Assembly: GCA_038237435.1 (NCBI GenBank) | Contig: JBBRYT010000006.1 | Coordinates: 1 to 64,000, forward strand | From: JACCTI01 sp038237435 | GTDB lineage: Bacteria; Verrucomicrobiota; Verrucomicrobiia; Chthoniobacterales; UBA10450 | DNA: 64,000 bases | Direction: 5' to 3' | In this document: piece after piece, positions 24,957 through 33,520 of the stretch | How positions within the stretch are numbered: position 1 is the stretch's first letter | Layout: each line of letters opens with the position of its first letter | Notes under the pieces: generated by a model | Databases searched by the model: none | Told to the model about the DNA's origin: nothing | Seen by the model: only the letters and a program-made list of their open reading frames with translations | Translations under genes and position numbers: made by a program

Positions 24957-25972
24957 GACTTGGTCTCCTGCGGAACCTGCAGAACGATTTTCCCGCGCGT
25001 GTGTCGAGTTTGGATTTGTTCCTGCGCCTTGGCAGCTTCCTGTAATGGAAATGTCTGCGAAACAAGCGGCGTCAGTTTCTTTGCTTCGATCAGGCGTGTC
25101 AGTTGATCGAAGGTATCGGTCTCGGGCGCCGCAGAAATTGAGACGCCTCGAACGCCATGGGCTTTCAATTCGCCGTCGTCAAGATTGCCTGCGATCGAGA
25201 TGATGATGCCGCCCTTTTTCACGACGCCGTACGAACGCGTGAGGGTATCGCCGCCGACCGCGTCGAGCACGAGATCGACATCCTTCGCCACATCTTCAAA
25301 TTTCGTTGTTGTGTAATCGATCGGCTGGTCGACGCCGAGTTGTTTCAGAAAATCCTGGCTCGCAGTCGAGGCCGTCGCGATCACATGCGCCCCGCGCGCT
25401 TTCGCGATTTGAATCGCCATGTGACCAACGCCACCCGATCCGCCGTGAATCAAAACCGTCTGGCCGAAATCCAATTTTCCTTCATCGACCAATGCCTGCC
25501 ACGCCGTCGAGCCGGCCGCCGGAACCGCAGCGGCTTGTTCGAAAGTCAGCGGCTCCGGCTTGCGCGAAACCTCGAGTTCCTTCGCTACGGCAAACTGCGC
25601 GTACCCGCCTTCCTCCTTCAAAGTGAAGAAGGCATAAACCGGATCGCCTGTTTTGAATTTTGAAATCTTCGCGCCGGCTTTTTCAATCACGCCGGCGACA
25701 TCCATTCCCGGAATCAACGGCAAAGTCGTATGAAAATACTTCGCAAACTTTCCGCTGCGAATTCCGGCATCGACCGGATTGACTGACGCTGCCATCACCC
25801 GAATCAAAACTTCATCGTCCTTCGGTTCAGGTCGCGGCGCATCTTCGTATCGCAGTTTTTCGACACCGCCATATTCGTGAATCACGATGGCCTTCATCGT
25901 CGGCTTATTCGTCGCCGCGAAACCGCTGGCCACTACCGTGACAGCTAGAAACGCGAGCGGGAGAAACTTCAT
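24953..25972 (-). CDS. NADP-dependent quinone oxidoreductase-like (MDR family), with signal peptide
   Basis: This 339-residue medium-chain dehydrogenase/reductase shows MKAIVIHEYGGVEKLRYEDA near residue 26, PGMDVAGVIEKAG, AAAVPAAGSTAWQALVDEG and the nucleotide-binding VLIHGGSGGVGHMAIQIAKA. Zinc ligands of classical alcohol dehydrogenases are absent, as in the quinone oxidoreductase/zeta-crystallin subgroup. The normal cytoplasmic start (MKAIVIHEYGG) is preceded by 25 residues that look like a cleavable signal peptide (MKFLPLAFLAVTVVASGFAA). That is unusual because NADPH is cytoplasmic. An internal start at the second Met would make an ordinary cytosolic enzyme, but the ATG at 25972 is in frame with a proper hydrophobic core. 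Confidence 0.87.
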   Translation of the reverse strand: MKFLPLAFLAVTVVASGFAATNKPTMKAIVIHEYGGVEKLRYEDAPRPEPKDDEVLIRVMAASVNPVDAGIRSGKFAKYFHTTLPLIPGMDVAGVIEKAGAKISKFKTGDPVYAFFTLKEEGGYAQFAVAKELEVSRKPEPLTFEQAAAVPAAGSTAWQALVDEGKLDFGQTVLIHGGSGGVGHMAIQIAKARGAHVIATASTASQDFLKQLGVDQPIDYTTTKFEDVAKDVDLVLDAVGGDTLTRSYGVVKKGGIIISIAGNLDDGELKAHGVRGVSISAAPETDTFDQLTRLIEAKKLTPLVSQTFPLQEAAKAQEQIQTRHTRGKIVLQVPQETKS

Positions 25973-26018
25973 CCGATAACGTGGCGGAACCCCGATGACG
26001 CGCGAGCAAAATTTCCCT

Positions 26019-27089
26019 TCACCGTCGCGCGTATTTTTGCATTACATGATCAATGTAATCGCTATAGGTCTGCGCCAGCGCGGGGCTTTCGATGAACAAG
26101 ATGTTCTCGGCGTTGTATTGCGCGCTGCGCGAGAAATTATACGAACCGGTAATAACGGTGTCATCGACCACGAGAATTTTGTTGTGCATGAAATCATGAC
26201 GACCGGTCGGCGTGTAAGGCGTGGAATCTTTGCCGGCTAATTTCGCGCGGGCGATCACGTCCTGCAGCGCGGGAATTTTCCAGTGATTTTGCGGGACGGT
26301 TTCCCATTGCCGGAAAACGTCGGACATCTGCGTGCGATCGTAGATGCCATCTACTTTCACCCGACCCGCGTTCAGCAAAGTCGTCAGGGCAGAGATGAGC
26401 GTGCCGGAGTTAATCAATAAACTGCAAATGCGCACCCTCCGCTGCGCAGCACCAACACGTTTGGCAACTTCCGCATCGATCTCTAAACCATAACCCGGCG
26501 AAAACAGCACCCGCGCGGTGGCCGGTTGACCCGCGAAAGCAAGCCCGATCGATTGAGTCTCGATCCTTCCGGTGTCTTCGAAATTCTGCTTCTGCCACAA
26601 CTCCTCGAAGTCTAACGAGTAGTAATTCGCCAGCGCGGGCGATTCGATTTCGAGCACGTTGTTTTCCATCAAAGTGAAGGCGTCGTCGGTAAAATTGAGT
26701 GAGCCAGTCCAGACCGCGCTGCGATCGCGCACGATGAACTTGTTGTGCATCAACTTCATTCCGCCGATCGCGCGATAAGGAAAACCTAACGAGTGCACCA
26801 TCGCACCCGTGCCGGGTGGCGCCGGATCCTGGCCGGCCGCCACGTTCGGCACGTAGGGTTTGTCGCCGTCGTAACAAATCCGGATTTGGACGCCATCCTT
26901 CGCGCGTTTCTGCAACGCTGCGAGCAGTTTCGCCTTCAAAGAATCGCCCAAACGCATGTCGTAGAGCGCAAAGTCTAGGCTCTCTTTCGCTGCGTCGATG
27001 AAGTCCACCAAGCGGCCCATGACGGACTCAGCCGGCTGTTCGTCCTGCGCGAGAAAGAAAACCGAGAGCGAATTGGGCATAATGCGCAA
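26019..27089 (-). CDS. Phospholipase D-like protein with two HKD motifs
   Basis: This 356-residue protein carries both halves of a phospholipase D active site, HNKFIVRDRSAVWTGSLNFT and HNKILVVDDTVITGSYNFS, each with the H-x-K and following residues required for catalysis. It has no obvious signal peptide (MPNSLSVFFLAQDEQPAESV). Bacterial proteins of this type include phosphodiesterases, nucleases and cardiolipin synthase relatives. Paired HKD proteins of this size without membrane helices are often nucleases, so DNA or RNA cleavage is possible but not shown. ATGs at 27089 and 27080 are both possible starts. Two copies of the dispersed word lie inside (26611 near copy, 26785-26793 exact). It diverges from dnaX. 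Confidence 0.85.
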   Translation of the reverse strand: MRIMPNSLSVFFLAQDEQPAESVMGRLVDFIDAAKESLDFALYDMRLGDSLKAKLLAALQKRAKDGVQIRICYDGDKPYVPNVAAGQDPAPPGTGAMVHSLGFPYRAIGGMKLMHNKFIVRDRSAVWTGSLNFTDDAFTLMENNVLEIESPALANYYSLDFEELWQKQNFEDTGRIETQSIGLAFAGQPATARVLFSPGYGLEIDAEVAKRVGAAQRRVRICSLLINSGTLISALTTLLNAGRVKVDGIYDRTQMSDVFRQWETVPQNHWKIPALQDVIARAKLAGKDSTPYTPTGRHDFMHNKILVVDDTVITGSYNFSRSAQYNAENILFIESPALAQTYSDYIDHVMQKYARR

Positions 27090-27140
27090 CTCTACGCGAT
27101 TTCTGTTTTCGCGCGCGTCGCCGCCGCATTAAGTTAGCTC

Positions 27141-28799
27141 GTGAGTTATCAGGTTTTTGCGCGCAAATATCGGCCGCAGACGTTCGACGATCTGGTCGGG
27201 CAGGCGCATGTGGTGCGCACCTTGAAAAATGCGGTTGGGCAGAACCGTCTCGCGCACGCGTATCTTTTCGTCGGGCCGCGCGGCATCGGGAAAACGTCCA
27301 CCGCCCGCATTTTGGCCAAGGCGCTGAATTGCATTCACGGACCAACGATCACGCCGTGCGGAGTGTGCGATTCGTGCAAAGAAATTACCGGGGGCAATAG
27401 TCTCGACGTTTTAGAAATCGACGGCGCGTCGAACAATGGCGTCGAGCAGGTGCGCGAGTTGCGCGACAACGTCCGTTACGCGCCGAGCAAAGGGCACTTC
27501 AAAATCTACATCATCGACGAAGTGCACATGCTTACTTCGGCGGCCTTCAACGCGCTCCTCAAGACACTCGAAGAACCGCCGCCGCACGTGAAGTTCATCT
27601 TCGCTACGACCGAGCCGCAGAAAGTCTTGCCGACAATTCTCAGTCGCTGTCAGCGCTTCGATTTGCATCGCATTCCGGCGAACCTCATCGCCGACCATCT
27701 GCAATACATTGCGAAAAACGAGAAGGTCACGCTCGCGCCCGCGGCCGCGCACGCGATCGCGAAGGGCGCCGATGGCGGACTCCGCGATGCCGAGTCAATG
27801 CTCGATCAGCTCGTGGCGTTTTGCGGCGAGAAAATCGAAGAGAAGGACGTGCTCAGTGTTTTCGGTTTCACCAGCGAACAAACGGTGGCGAATTTTACCG
27901 AGAAAATTTTGCGCGGTGCGACCGCGGACGCGCTCGAATTGCTGCACGCCGAAGCGGCCAACGGCAAGGACATGATGAAGCTCATGTCCGACCTGATTGG
28001 CTATCTGCGCGACCTGCTTGTTTCCAAAGTAAAACCGGATGCGGTCGCAGATGATTTCAATCCAGAACTGCGCAGCGCGCTGGAGACGCAGGCTGCATTA
28101 ATCGAAACCGATCGCCTGCTGGAATTGATCGATCAATTCGCCAGTGCGGAAGGTCGAATGAAGTGGGCGCCTAACAAGAGGTTGCATTTCGAAGTCGCGG
28201 TCATCAAAGCCATTCAAACGCTCGGGCAAGTGACATTGAATGAAGTGATCGAAAATCTTTCCGCGTTGCGCGACGGGAAACCAATGGCAACGGAAACCCC
28301 AAACATCCGCCGCGATGTAGGCCCGGTCTCCCGACTGGGCGTTGCGCGGGATGACAGCAATAAGACGCTGGCGCGAGGGACGCCACAACCCCCCGCCCCG
28401 TCGGGAGACGCGGCCTACAACGGTGATCTTAATGCACTCTGGCAAAAGGCAGTCGAACAGATTCAGAAACGACGGCCGCTCATCAAAGGCTGGATCGATT
28501 CCGCCGGGGTGCTTGCAACCGAAGGCCGCTCGTTTCTTCTCGGTTTTCCGCCAGATCAAAAGACTGCCATGGAACAGATCGCGATGCCGCGTAACCGCGA
28601 ATTTCTCGAAGCGCTGCTAAAAGAAATCAGCGGACGCGATTGGGCTTTGAAAACGACCTTGAAAGAAGGCCTCGTCGCGGAGACGCCCAAGGAAGAAGCG
28701 CCACGCAAGAAAAAGGACAGCCCGGAAAATTTCAAAGACGACCCCCTGATCCGCGAAGCCCTGGAAATTTTTAAAGGCGAAATCAAGACCTTGGAGTAG
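27141..28799 (+). CDS. dnaX: DNA polymerase III subunit gamma/tau
   Basis: This is the clamp-loader ATPase of the replicative polymerase. The start is GTG at 27141 (SYQVFARKYRPQTFDDLVGQ). The AAA+ domain has FVGPRGIGKTSTARILAKAL (Walker A), the four zinc cysteines (ALNCIHGPTITPCGVCDSCK), IIDEVHMLTSAAFNALLKTL (Walker B and sensor region), and ATTEPQKVLPTILSRCQRFD (sensor 1). Domain III follows, then a shorter, variable C-terminal part in place of a long tau tail (552 residues overall). It is followed after 21 bases by ybaB, the usual dnaX-ybaB order. A GCTAACGAG near-copy of the dispersed word lies between them (28799-28807). Confidence 0.97.
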   Translation: MSYQVFARKYRPQTFDDLVGQAHVVRTLKNAVGQNRLAHAYLFVGPRGIGKTSTARILAKALNCIHGPTITPCGVCDSCKEITGGNSLDVLEIDGASNNGVEQVRELRDNVRYAPSKGHFKIYIIDEVHMLTSAAFNALLKTLEEPPPHVKFIFATTEPQKVLPTILSRCQRFDLHRIPANLIADHLQYIAKNEKVTLAPAAAHAIAKGADGGLRDAESMLDQLVAFCGEKIEEKDVLSVFGFTSEQTVANFTEKILRGATADALELLHAEAANGKDMMKLMSDLIGYLRDLLVSKVKPDAVADDFNPELRSALETQAALIETDRLLELIDQFASAEGRMKWAPNKRLHFEVAVIKAIQTLGQVTLNEVIENLSALRDGKPMATETPNIRRDVGPVSRLGVARDDSNKTLARGTPQPPAPSGDAAYNGDLNALWQKAVEQIQKRRPLIKGWIDSAGVLATEGRSFLLGFPPDQKTAMEQIAMPRNREFLEALLKEISGRDWALKTTLKEGLVAETPKEEAPRKKKDSPENFKDDPLIREALEIFKGEIKTLE

Positions 28800-28820
28800 C
28801 TAACGAGTAATCGAGAATTT

Positions 28821-29132
28821 ATGAATCTGAACAAGTTAATGAAGCAGGCGCAGAAGATGCAGGAGCAAATGCAGAAGACGCAGGCTGAGCTCGAAGAAAA
28901 AACGGTGGAAGTGCAGGCGGCCGGCGGAAAAGTGGTTGTAGTAGCTAACGGCGCCGGCGATGTGGTCTCACTCAAAATCGACAAAGCTATCGTCGATCCC
29001 GAAGACGTTGAGTTTCTCGAAGAAGCCGTGCTCAGCGGCGTGAGGCAAGGGATCGAGCAGGGCAAGGCGCTTGCCCAGGATGAGATGTCCAAGATTACCG
29101 GTGGACTCGGGGTAGCCGGGCTGGGCTTATAG
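28821..29132 (+). CDS. ybaB: YbaB/EbfC nucleoid-associated protein
   Basis: This 103-residue protein begins MNLNKLMKQAQKMQEQMQKT with a long amphipathic helix, then EVQAAGGKVVVVANGAGDVV, the standard YbaB/EbfC dimeric DNA-binding fold. It binds DNA without strong sequence preference and is often tied to dnaX-recR. The linkage to dnaX here fits. recR does not follow; a DUF1801 gene faces it instead. Confidence 0.95.
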   Translation: MNLNKLMKQAQKMQEQMQKTQAELEEKTVEVQAAGGKVVVVANGAGDVVSLKIDKAIVDPEDVEFLEEAVLSGVRQGIEQGKALAQDEMSKITGGLGVAGLGL

Positions 29133-29147
29133 CCACGCGAGTAATAC

Positions 29148-29579
29148 CTAACCAGCGCTACGCCGACGGTAGCCTTCTACCGCGTTATCCAGTAACTGTC
29201 TTAGCTCCGAGCTGCCGATAACCTTCTCTGATTCTATCTCCACAAACCGGTGGATCTTACCCGAGCCATTTAGTAAGTGATGAGGATCGGGCAATTCGCC
29301 TCCCTTGTAGAAGCCTAGCTTTACTCCTTTTTTCGATAGCATGATCGTGCAGATCAAGTCCTTGTATCCCGAGCCGTAACTAAAGCCGATGAGGTTGGCC
29401 TTGGCATCCGGCTGTTCGGTAATCCCAGGAAGATGTTTAATGATTACCCTGCGTAAGAGTCGCGCAGTAGTAGCGATTGAGGGCTCGTACTTCGACAGAA
29501 TTTCGTAGACCGCAGCCGTCATTACCTTTTTTAATTTGTCTTCATTTCCAAGCCTGTGTGGTAGAAGGCCAGTGTCCAC
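29148..29579 (-). CDS. DUF1801-like protein
   Basis: This protein of about 143 residues has the DUF1801 pattern: GFSYGSGYKDLICTIMLSKK, then GVKLGFYKGGELPDPHHLLN, and GSGKIHRFVEIESEKVIGSS. It is a YdhG-like small fold of unknown function. An alternative internal start (MTAAVYEILSKYE) at residue 20 would still keep the domain. The TAG stop lies in a GGTTAGG sequence close to the dispersed word. The composition appears less G+C-rich than the dnaX region, which may mark a recent arrival. It is convergent with ybaB. Confidence 0.75.
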   Translation of the reverse strand: MDTGLLPHRLGNEDKLKKVMTAAVYEILSKYEPSIATTARLLRRVIIKHLPGITEQPDAKANLIGFSYGSGYKDLICTIMLSKKGVKLGFYKGGELPDPHHLLNGSGKIHRFVEIESEKVIGSSELRQLLDNAVEGYRRRSAG

Positions 29580-29686
29580 TTAAACCGGCAAGAGCTGCCA
29601 AGGGAAGACCATAACACTAAGGCTTTGCGCCGAAGCTTATCGAAACAACTTGGTAAGCAGCCTCAAAAGCGCGATGGTACGACCTT

Positions 29687-29791
29687 ATGGGAAATAGCCA
29701 AGGCAGAGATAACGTGAAGAAACGCGCCGCGCGCCGCAAAAAGAACGATCGGCTCGCGCTCGCGAAAAAGAGCAAGCAGCCCAAGAAGTAA
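29687..29791 (+). CDS. Very small, highly basic protein (34 aa)
   Basis: The ATG at 29687 opens 34 codons ending TAA. The product begins MGNSQGRDNVKKRAARRKKN and continues DRLALAKKSKQPKK, about half lysine and arginine. It has no hydrophobic segment, so nucleic-acid binding or a ribosome-associated role is plausible by charge alone. The strong pattern of in-frame lysine and arginine codons in a stretch otherwise without genes is what makes it look real. I do not recognise a family. Confidence 0.45.
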   Translation: MGNSQGRDNVKKRAARRKKNDRLALAKKSKQPKK

Positions 29792-29801
29792 CAACCGCGA
29801 T

Positions 29802-29842
29802 AAAAAAACACCGCCCGCCATCGGAGGATGACGGACGGTGTT
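29802..29842 (-). terminator. Rho-independent terminator of the secreted-protein gene at 29865
   Basis: On the minus strand a 16-base stem (arms 29827-29842 and 29807-29822, loop GGAG) with two mismatches is followed by a run of seven T. The hairpin lies 22 bases past the stop of the gene at 29865-30347. Confidence 0.9.
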
Positions 29843-29864
29843 AGTCTAGCTTCTTTAGCGCGGG

Positions 29865-30347
29865 TTAGGGCTTGGCGTTCAAAGGCGTGCCGCCACTGGC
29901 AATGCATTGCCATTTACCGTTGCGCTGCATCCAGGTATCGACCCAGGCATAGGAACGCGTGAACTCTTTCCCGTCCTTGTCTTTGCCCGACTCGGTGGAA
30001 GTTCCGCAGATGGTGGCCAGGTCAGTTCCATAGGAATGCACGACCATACTATCGTTCTTGGACGCGGTATAGGTGTCGCTGTCGGCGCGGATGTGTTCCA
30101 TCTGCTTAGCCTTGTCCCGAATTTCTCCTTTTGAGCCAACTCCGGCGTAGTCGCTAGCGATTAAGCCGTCGATGACGCTGGCGCCGTGGTCTTTTTGTAA
30201 CTGAGCTGCGGCCCAGGAATCTTCCATGGCCTTTATTTTCGTCTCGACTCCGGAGTTATCCGCAGCGGAGGTTTGAGCGAGTGCGAAGGGCGCAGCGCAC
30301 AGGCTGAGTCCGGCGATAGCTATTAAAGTAGTAGTAGTTAATTTCAT
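29865..30347 (-). CDS. Secreted NTF2-like (DUF4440-type) protein
   Basis: This 160-residue protein has a signal peptide (MKLTTTTLIAIAGLSLCAAP, cleavage near ALAQ). The mature domain, VETKIKAMEDSWAAAQLQKD then GLIASDYAGVGSKGEIRDKA, and the C-terminal WVDTWMQRNGKWQCIASGGT give the DUF4440/SnoaL-like pattern of an NTF2 fold. No enzyme activity can be read. Its signal peptide closely resembles that of the upstream gene (GLSLCAA), and both may be cotranscribed and end at the terminator at 29802-29842. Confidence 0.8.
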   Translation of the reverse strand: MKLTTTTLIAIAGLSLCAAPFALAQTSAADNSGVETKIKAMEDSWAAAQLQKDHGASVIDGLIASDYAGVGSKGEIRDKAKQMEHIRADSDTYTASKNDSMVVHSYGTDLATICGTSTESGKDKDGKEFTRSYAWVDTWMQRNGKWQCIASGGTPLNAKP

Positions 30348-30375
30348 AAGGTATTCCTTCTAGTTAAGAACAGTG

Positions 30376-31164
30376 TTACTGACGATCATAGACATCTACC
30401 TCGGGCTTACTCTCGCCCGAAAACATTATGGTGTTGGTTAAGGTCTTGCCATCGGCCGATAATGCCCAGCTATCGATCTCTGTTGCCTTACCCTTTAACT
30501 TATAGGTTAGCTCCATCTTATCCGCGCCCATAGCTTTACCGGAGACGGTGGTGCCGGCAGCAACCTGTGGACCTTTCGGCGTGTAATCTTTGCCGTCGAG
30601 CTTGAAATCTGTTTCTCCTTTAAGAGCCGCACTCTTCAGGGAGTAGCCGTCGTCCCACTTCGCCAGTTCGATCGCAGTAGGCGAGCCAACCTTTATCTGT
30701 GTGCTTTCCCAAGTGCCGACTAACCCGGAGTTACCGCCCGCGGTTCGCTTCAACATGGTTTCGTCATGTGAAGTAGAACCATCCGGATGCGTCTCGGTGC
30801 TGACGTAGGTGGAGGTGGCGCCATCAGCCGAGACAGTCCAAGTGGCATCGGAGTTTACTTTCCCGTCTCGTTTAGTGACCCACTTCCAGGCATTCGCTCC
30901 GCTCGGAGTAATCGCCCAGGAATTGCCATACTTAGTCATGTGGTCCTTGCCATCGAAGGCCACGGTCTCTACGTCGTCACCGAAGATGACCTTGTATTGA
31001 CCATTGCCGGCATCTTCGATTTTGTAGGTGAGCCCGTTAAGCTGACTCTTCTCGGGATTAAACTTCCATTTGCCGACAAAGGAGGCGTCGGCCGCGCGGA
31101 TGGAGGAGGCAGCGCAAAGGCTGAGTCCGGTGATCGCCACCAAAGTGGCCGTGATTACTTTCAT
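30376..31164 (-). CDS. Secreted protein of unknown function, lipocalin-like repeats
   Basis: This 262-residue protein has a signal peptide (MKVITATLVAITGLSLCAAS). The mature part contains two related beta-rich blocks, each starting with a (V)GxW pattern: FVGKWKFNPEKSQLNGLTYK and LVGTWESTQIKVGSPTAIEL. This suggests a duplicated small beta-barrel or sandwich domain; similar proteins are common in Acidobacteria and Verrucomicrobiota without known function. It lies 28 bases upstream of the NTF2-like gene on the same strand. Confidence 0.7.
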   Translation of the reverse strand: MKVITATLVAITGLSLCAASSIRAADASFVGKWKFNPEKSQLNGLTYKIEDAGNGQYKVIFGDDVETVAFDGKDHMTKYGNSWAITPSGANAWKWVTKRDGKVNSDATWTVSADGATSTYVSTETHPDGSTSHDETMLKRTAGGNSGLVGTWESTQIKVGSPTAIELAKWDDGYSLKSAALKGETDFKLDGKDYTPKGPQVAAGTTVSGKAMGADKMELTYKLKGKATEIDSWALSADGKTLTNTIMFSGESKPEVDVYDRQ

Positions 31165-31366
31165 GATGCTTTATCTTTCTAGGCTTGTTGGTTGAAGGAT
31201 GCTCATCCAAAACCCAGGAACCCTTTGAGGACGAACGACATCGAAGCAAGCGCTTCGACGCCGATGGTGGGCCTCATCCGGGTAGCGGTCAACGATAAAA
31301 CTGGTGAGGTATTGCTCCGGATGACAAACGCGTGGGCTGCGTATCTTCCATCTTTCCGCGTCACCA

Positions 31367-32656
31367 ATGGAATCCACCGAACACGCTCGCATCCCCTCCG
31401 GTCTGCACGGCGAGTCGCGTCGTGTGCCGACGACGAAGATTTCGCTGCGGAATACTTTTCGCGCACTGCGCCATCGCAATTTCCGGCTCTTCTTTTACGG
31501 CCAGCTCGTTTCGCTCATCGGCACCTGGATGCAACAAACGGCCATGAGTTGGCTAATCTATGACCTAACCGGTTCGAAGTTCCTGTTAGGCGCGGTCGCG
31601 GCGGTCGGTTCGGCGCCGATGATGATTTTTTCGCTCTGGGGCGGCGTGCTGGCGGACCGCCATCCGAAGCGATCGATCCTGATCATCACGCAAATTTTCG
31701 AGATGATTTTTGCCTTTGTCCTCGCGGCTGTGACGTGGTTCCACGCGGGGACGCCGACATTGATCATGATCATCGCCGCGGTCAACGGCATCGCGCTTGG
31801 ATTCGAAATGCCGGCGCGGCAAGCCTTCACGGTTGAGATGGCGAGCCGCGAAGATTTGCTCAACGCCATTTCGCTGAACAGTTCCATCTTTAATGGCGCG
31901 CGCATTATCGGTCCGTCGATCGCCGGTCTGCTCATCGCCACTGTCGGGACCTCGATGTGTTTTTTTTTGAATGGCGTCAGCTTCATCGCGGTTATCGTGG
32001 GTTACTTAATGATGCGCGTGCCGCCAGCCACTGCGGCGGCGAAGGACTCAGCCAGTCAGCATCCGCTGAGCGGCATTCATTACGTGATGAACAATCGACG
32101 GGTGCGCACCATCCTGAGCTTGTTCGGGATCGTGGGAATTTTCGGCTGGTCCTACGCCGTACTCATGCCGGCGTTGGCGCGCGATGTTCTCGGGCTCGGC
32201 CCGAACGGTTATGGCGTGCTGATATCGGCGAGCGGAATTGGGGCGCTGGTCGGCGCGCTCGGTGTCGCCACCTTTGGGCATAGCTTTGCCCCGCGAAACA
32301 TGGCGCTCACCGGTATCTGGATTTTCTCCAGTTCGGTAGTTGCGCTTAGCCTAACGAGTAATTTCTGGCTGTCGCTTGCGCTACTTTTCTTCAGCGGAAT
32401 CGGCATGCTGCTTTTCTTTTCTACTTCAAACACAGTCTTACAAACGATTGTGCCGGACAACATGCGCGGCCGCGTCATGGGAGTGTGGTCGCTCGTTTTT
32501 GGCGCGATGATTCCGATTGGCAGTCTGGAAGCGGGGGCGATGGCGCATTGGTTCGGCACGCAATACTCGCTCGCCTTCGGCGCAATCATTTGCGCAGTCG
32601 CGGGACTGGTAACGTTAATCGCAATCCGCCGCCGCTTGGCCGAGGAAGGCAATTGA
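31367..32656 (+). CDS. MFS exporter (MFS_3, EntS-like)
   Basis: This 429-residue transporter of the EntS/DUF894 subgroup has twelve hydrophobic segments and the family motif FRALRHRNFRLFFYGQLVSL, then IGTWMQQTAMSWLIYDLTGS. Also visible are the loop 2-3 motif GGVLADRHPKRSILIITQIF and EMPARQAFTVEMASREDLLN. Such transporters export siderophores, drugs or other small molecules; the substrate is not shown. An exact CCTAACGAG copy lies at 32350-32358 (Leu-Thr-Ser). The REP palindrome begins 3 bases after the stop. Confidence 0.9.
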   Translation: MESTEHARIPSGLHGESRRVPTTKISLRNTFRALRHRNFRLFFYGQLVSLIGTWMQQTAMSWLIYDLTGSKFLLGAVAAVGSAPMMIFSLWGGVLADRHPKRSILIITQIFEMIFAFVLAAVTWFHAGTPTLIMIIAAVNGIALGFEMPARQAFTVEMASREDLLNAISLNSSIFNGARIIGPSIAGLLIATVGTSMCFFLNGVSFIAVIVGYLMMRVPPATAAAKDSASQHPLSGIHYVMNNRRVRTILSLFGIVGIFGWSYAVLMPALARDVLGLGPNGYGVLISASGIGALVGALGVATFGHSFAPRNMALTGIWIFSSSVVALSLTSNFWLSLALLFFSGIGMLLFFSTSNTVLQTIVPDNMRGRVMGVWSLVFGAMIPIGSLEAGAMAHWFGTQYSLAFGAIICAVAGLVTLIAIRRRLAEEGN

Positions 32657-32658
32657 GT

Positions 32659-32808
32659 CGCTTGCGTCTTGGAGTACGCCGATGCTCCGGCACTTTGGAT
32701 TTTGGGCGAAGCCAGCGTCCTATCCGCAATACTACCCAGAGCCAGGCCAGACTTAGCCGAACCAATCCAAAGCGGCGCGGCAGCGCCGCACTCCAAGACG
32801 CAAGCGCT
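32659..32808. repeat. REP/BIME palindrome, left copy
   Basis: This has perfect 16-base outer arms, GCTTGCGTCTTGGAGT and ACTCCAAGACGCAAGC. The inner right element folds as GCGGCGC/GCGCCGC, and both elements end in the shared (C)TTTGGATT/AATCCAAAG boundary. The left element is degenerate in its inner part. It has the same design as the copy at 33419-33520, so the transposase gene lies between two REP elements. Confidence 0.85.
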
Positions 32809-32850
32809 TTTGTTTGTTTTCTCCTGTAGGACTGCTCAGGCTCGCAATGT

Positions 32851-33417
32851 ATGCCGGTTCGGAAGATGCCTTGGCCACATGCGCCAACACATCAACTTGA
32901 GGAGCGTGGGACCTATTTCGTAACGGCCGGCACTTACTTGAAGGAGCATTACTTCCGCGAGCGGAAGCGGCTCGATGTTCTTCAGCGCGGCCTGCTCACC
33001 GTCGCACACGATTTCGCCTGGCAGCTCGAAGCCTGGGCGATTTTCTCGAATCATTATCATTTCATCGCACACTCGCCGGAGACGGATGATTCATCGGCGA
33101 GTTTTTCGCAGATGCTGGGCGTTCTGCACGCGCGCACTGGTGCCTGGGTCAACAAACTTGATAAGACGCCACGGCGCAAGGTGTGGCATAACTTTTGGGA
33201 GCCAAAGCTGATTTACCAGAAATCCTATTTCGCACGTTTGAACTACGTGCATCAGAACCCGGTGAAACATGGATTGGTGGTAGTGGGGAATCAGTATCGA
33301 TGGTGTTCCGCGGCGTGGTTCGAGCGGACGACGTCAAATGCGATGGTCGAGTCCGTTTACCGATTCAAATTCGACCAACTCAACGTGCTCGATGATTTCT
33401 CGCCGGTGCTAGATTAG
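32851..33417 (+). CDS. REP-associated tyrosine transposase (RAYT, Y1/HUH family)
   Basis: This 188-residue protein has the Y1-transposase HUH motif in AIFSNHYHFIAHSPE and the catalytic tyrosine in YFARLNYVHQNPVKHGLVVV, the conserved RAYT segment. The N-terminus HQLEERGTYFVTAGTYLKEH also matches the family. RAYTs nick single-stranded REP palindromes and are thought to spread them. Its position between two REP copies fits a transposase resident among its own substrates, and the active-site residues appear intact. Confidence 0.92.
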   Translation: MPVRKMPWPHAPTHQLEERGTYFVTAGTYLKEHYFRERKRLDVLQRGLLTVAHDFAWQLEAWAIFSNHYHFIAHSPETDDSSASFSQMLGVLHARTGAWVNKLDKTPRRKVWHNFWEPKLIYQKSYFARLNYVHQNPVKHGLVVVGNQYRWCSAAWFERTTSNAMVESVYRFKFDQLNVLDDFSPVLD

Positions 33418-33418
33418 C

Positions 33419-33520
33419 TCGCTTGCGTCTTGGAGTGCGCCGGTGGTCCGGCGCTTTGGATTTTTTGGTCTATCCAATCCAAAGCGGCGCAGCAGCGCCG
33501 CACTCCAAGACGCTAGCGCT
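33419..33520. repeat. REP/BIME palindrome, right copy
   Basis: This starts GCTTGCGTCTTGGAGTGCGC and ends GCACTCCAAGACGCTAGCGC, an inverted pair with one mismatch in the outer arm. The inner hairpins are GCGCCGG/CCGGCGC and GCGGCGC/GCGCCGC. The two elements are about 20 bases apart, compared with about 60 in the left copy. Confidence 0.88.
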
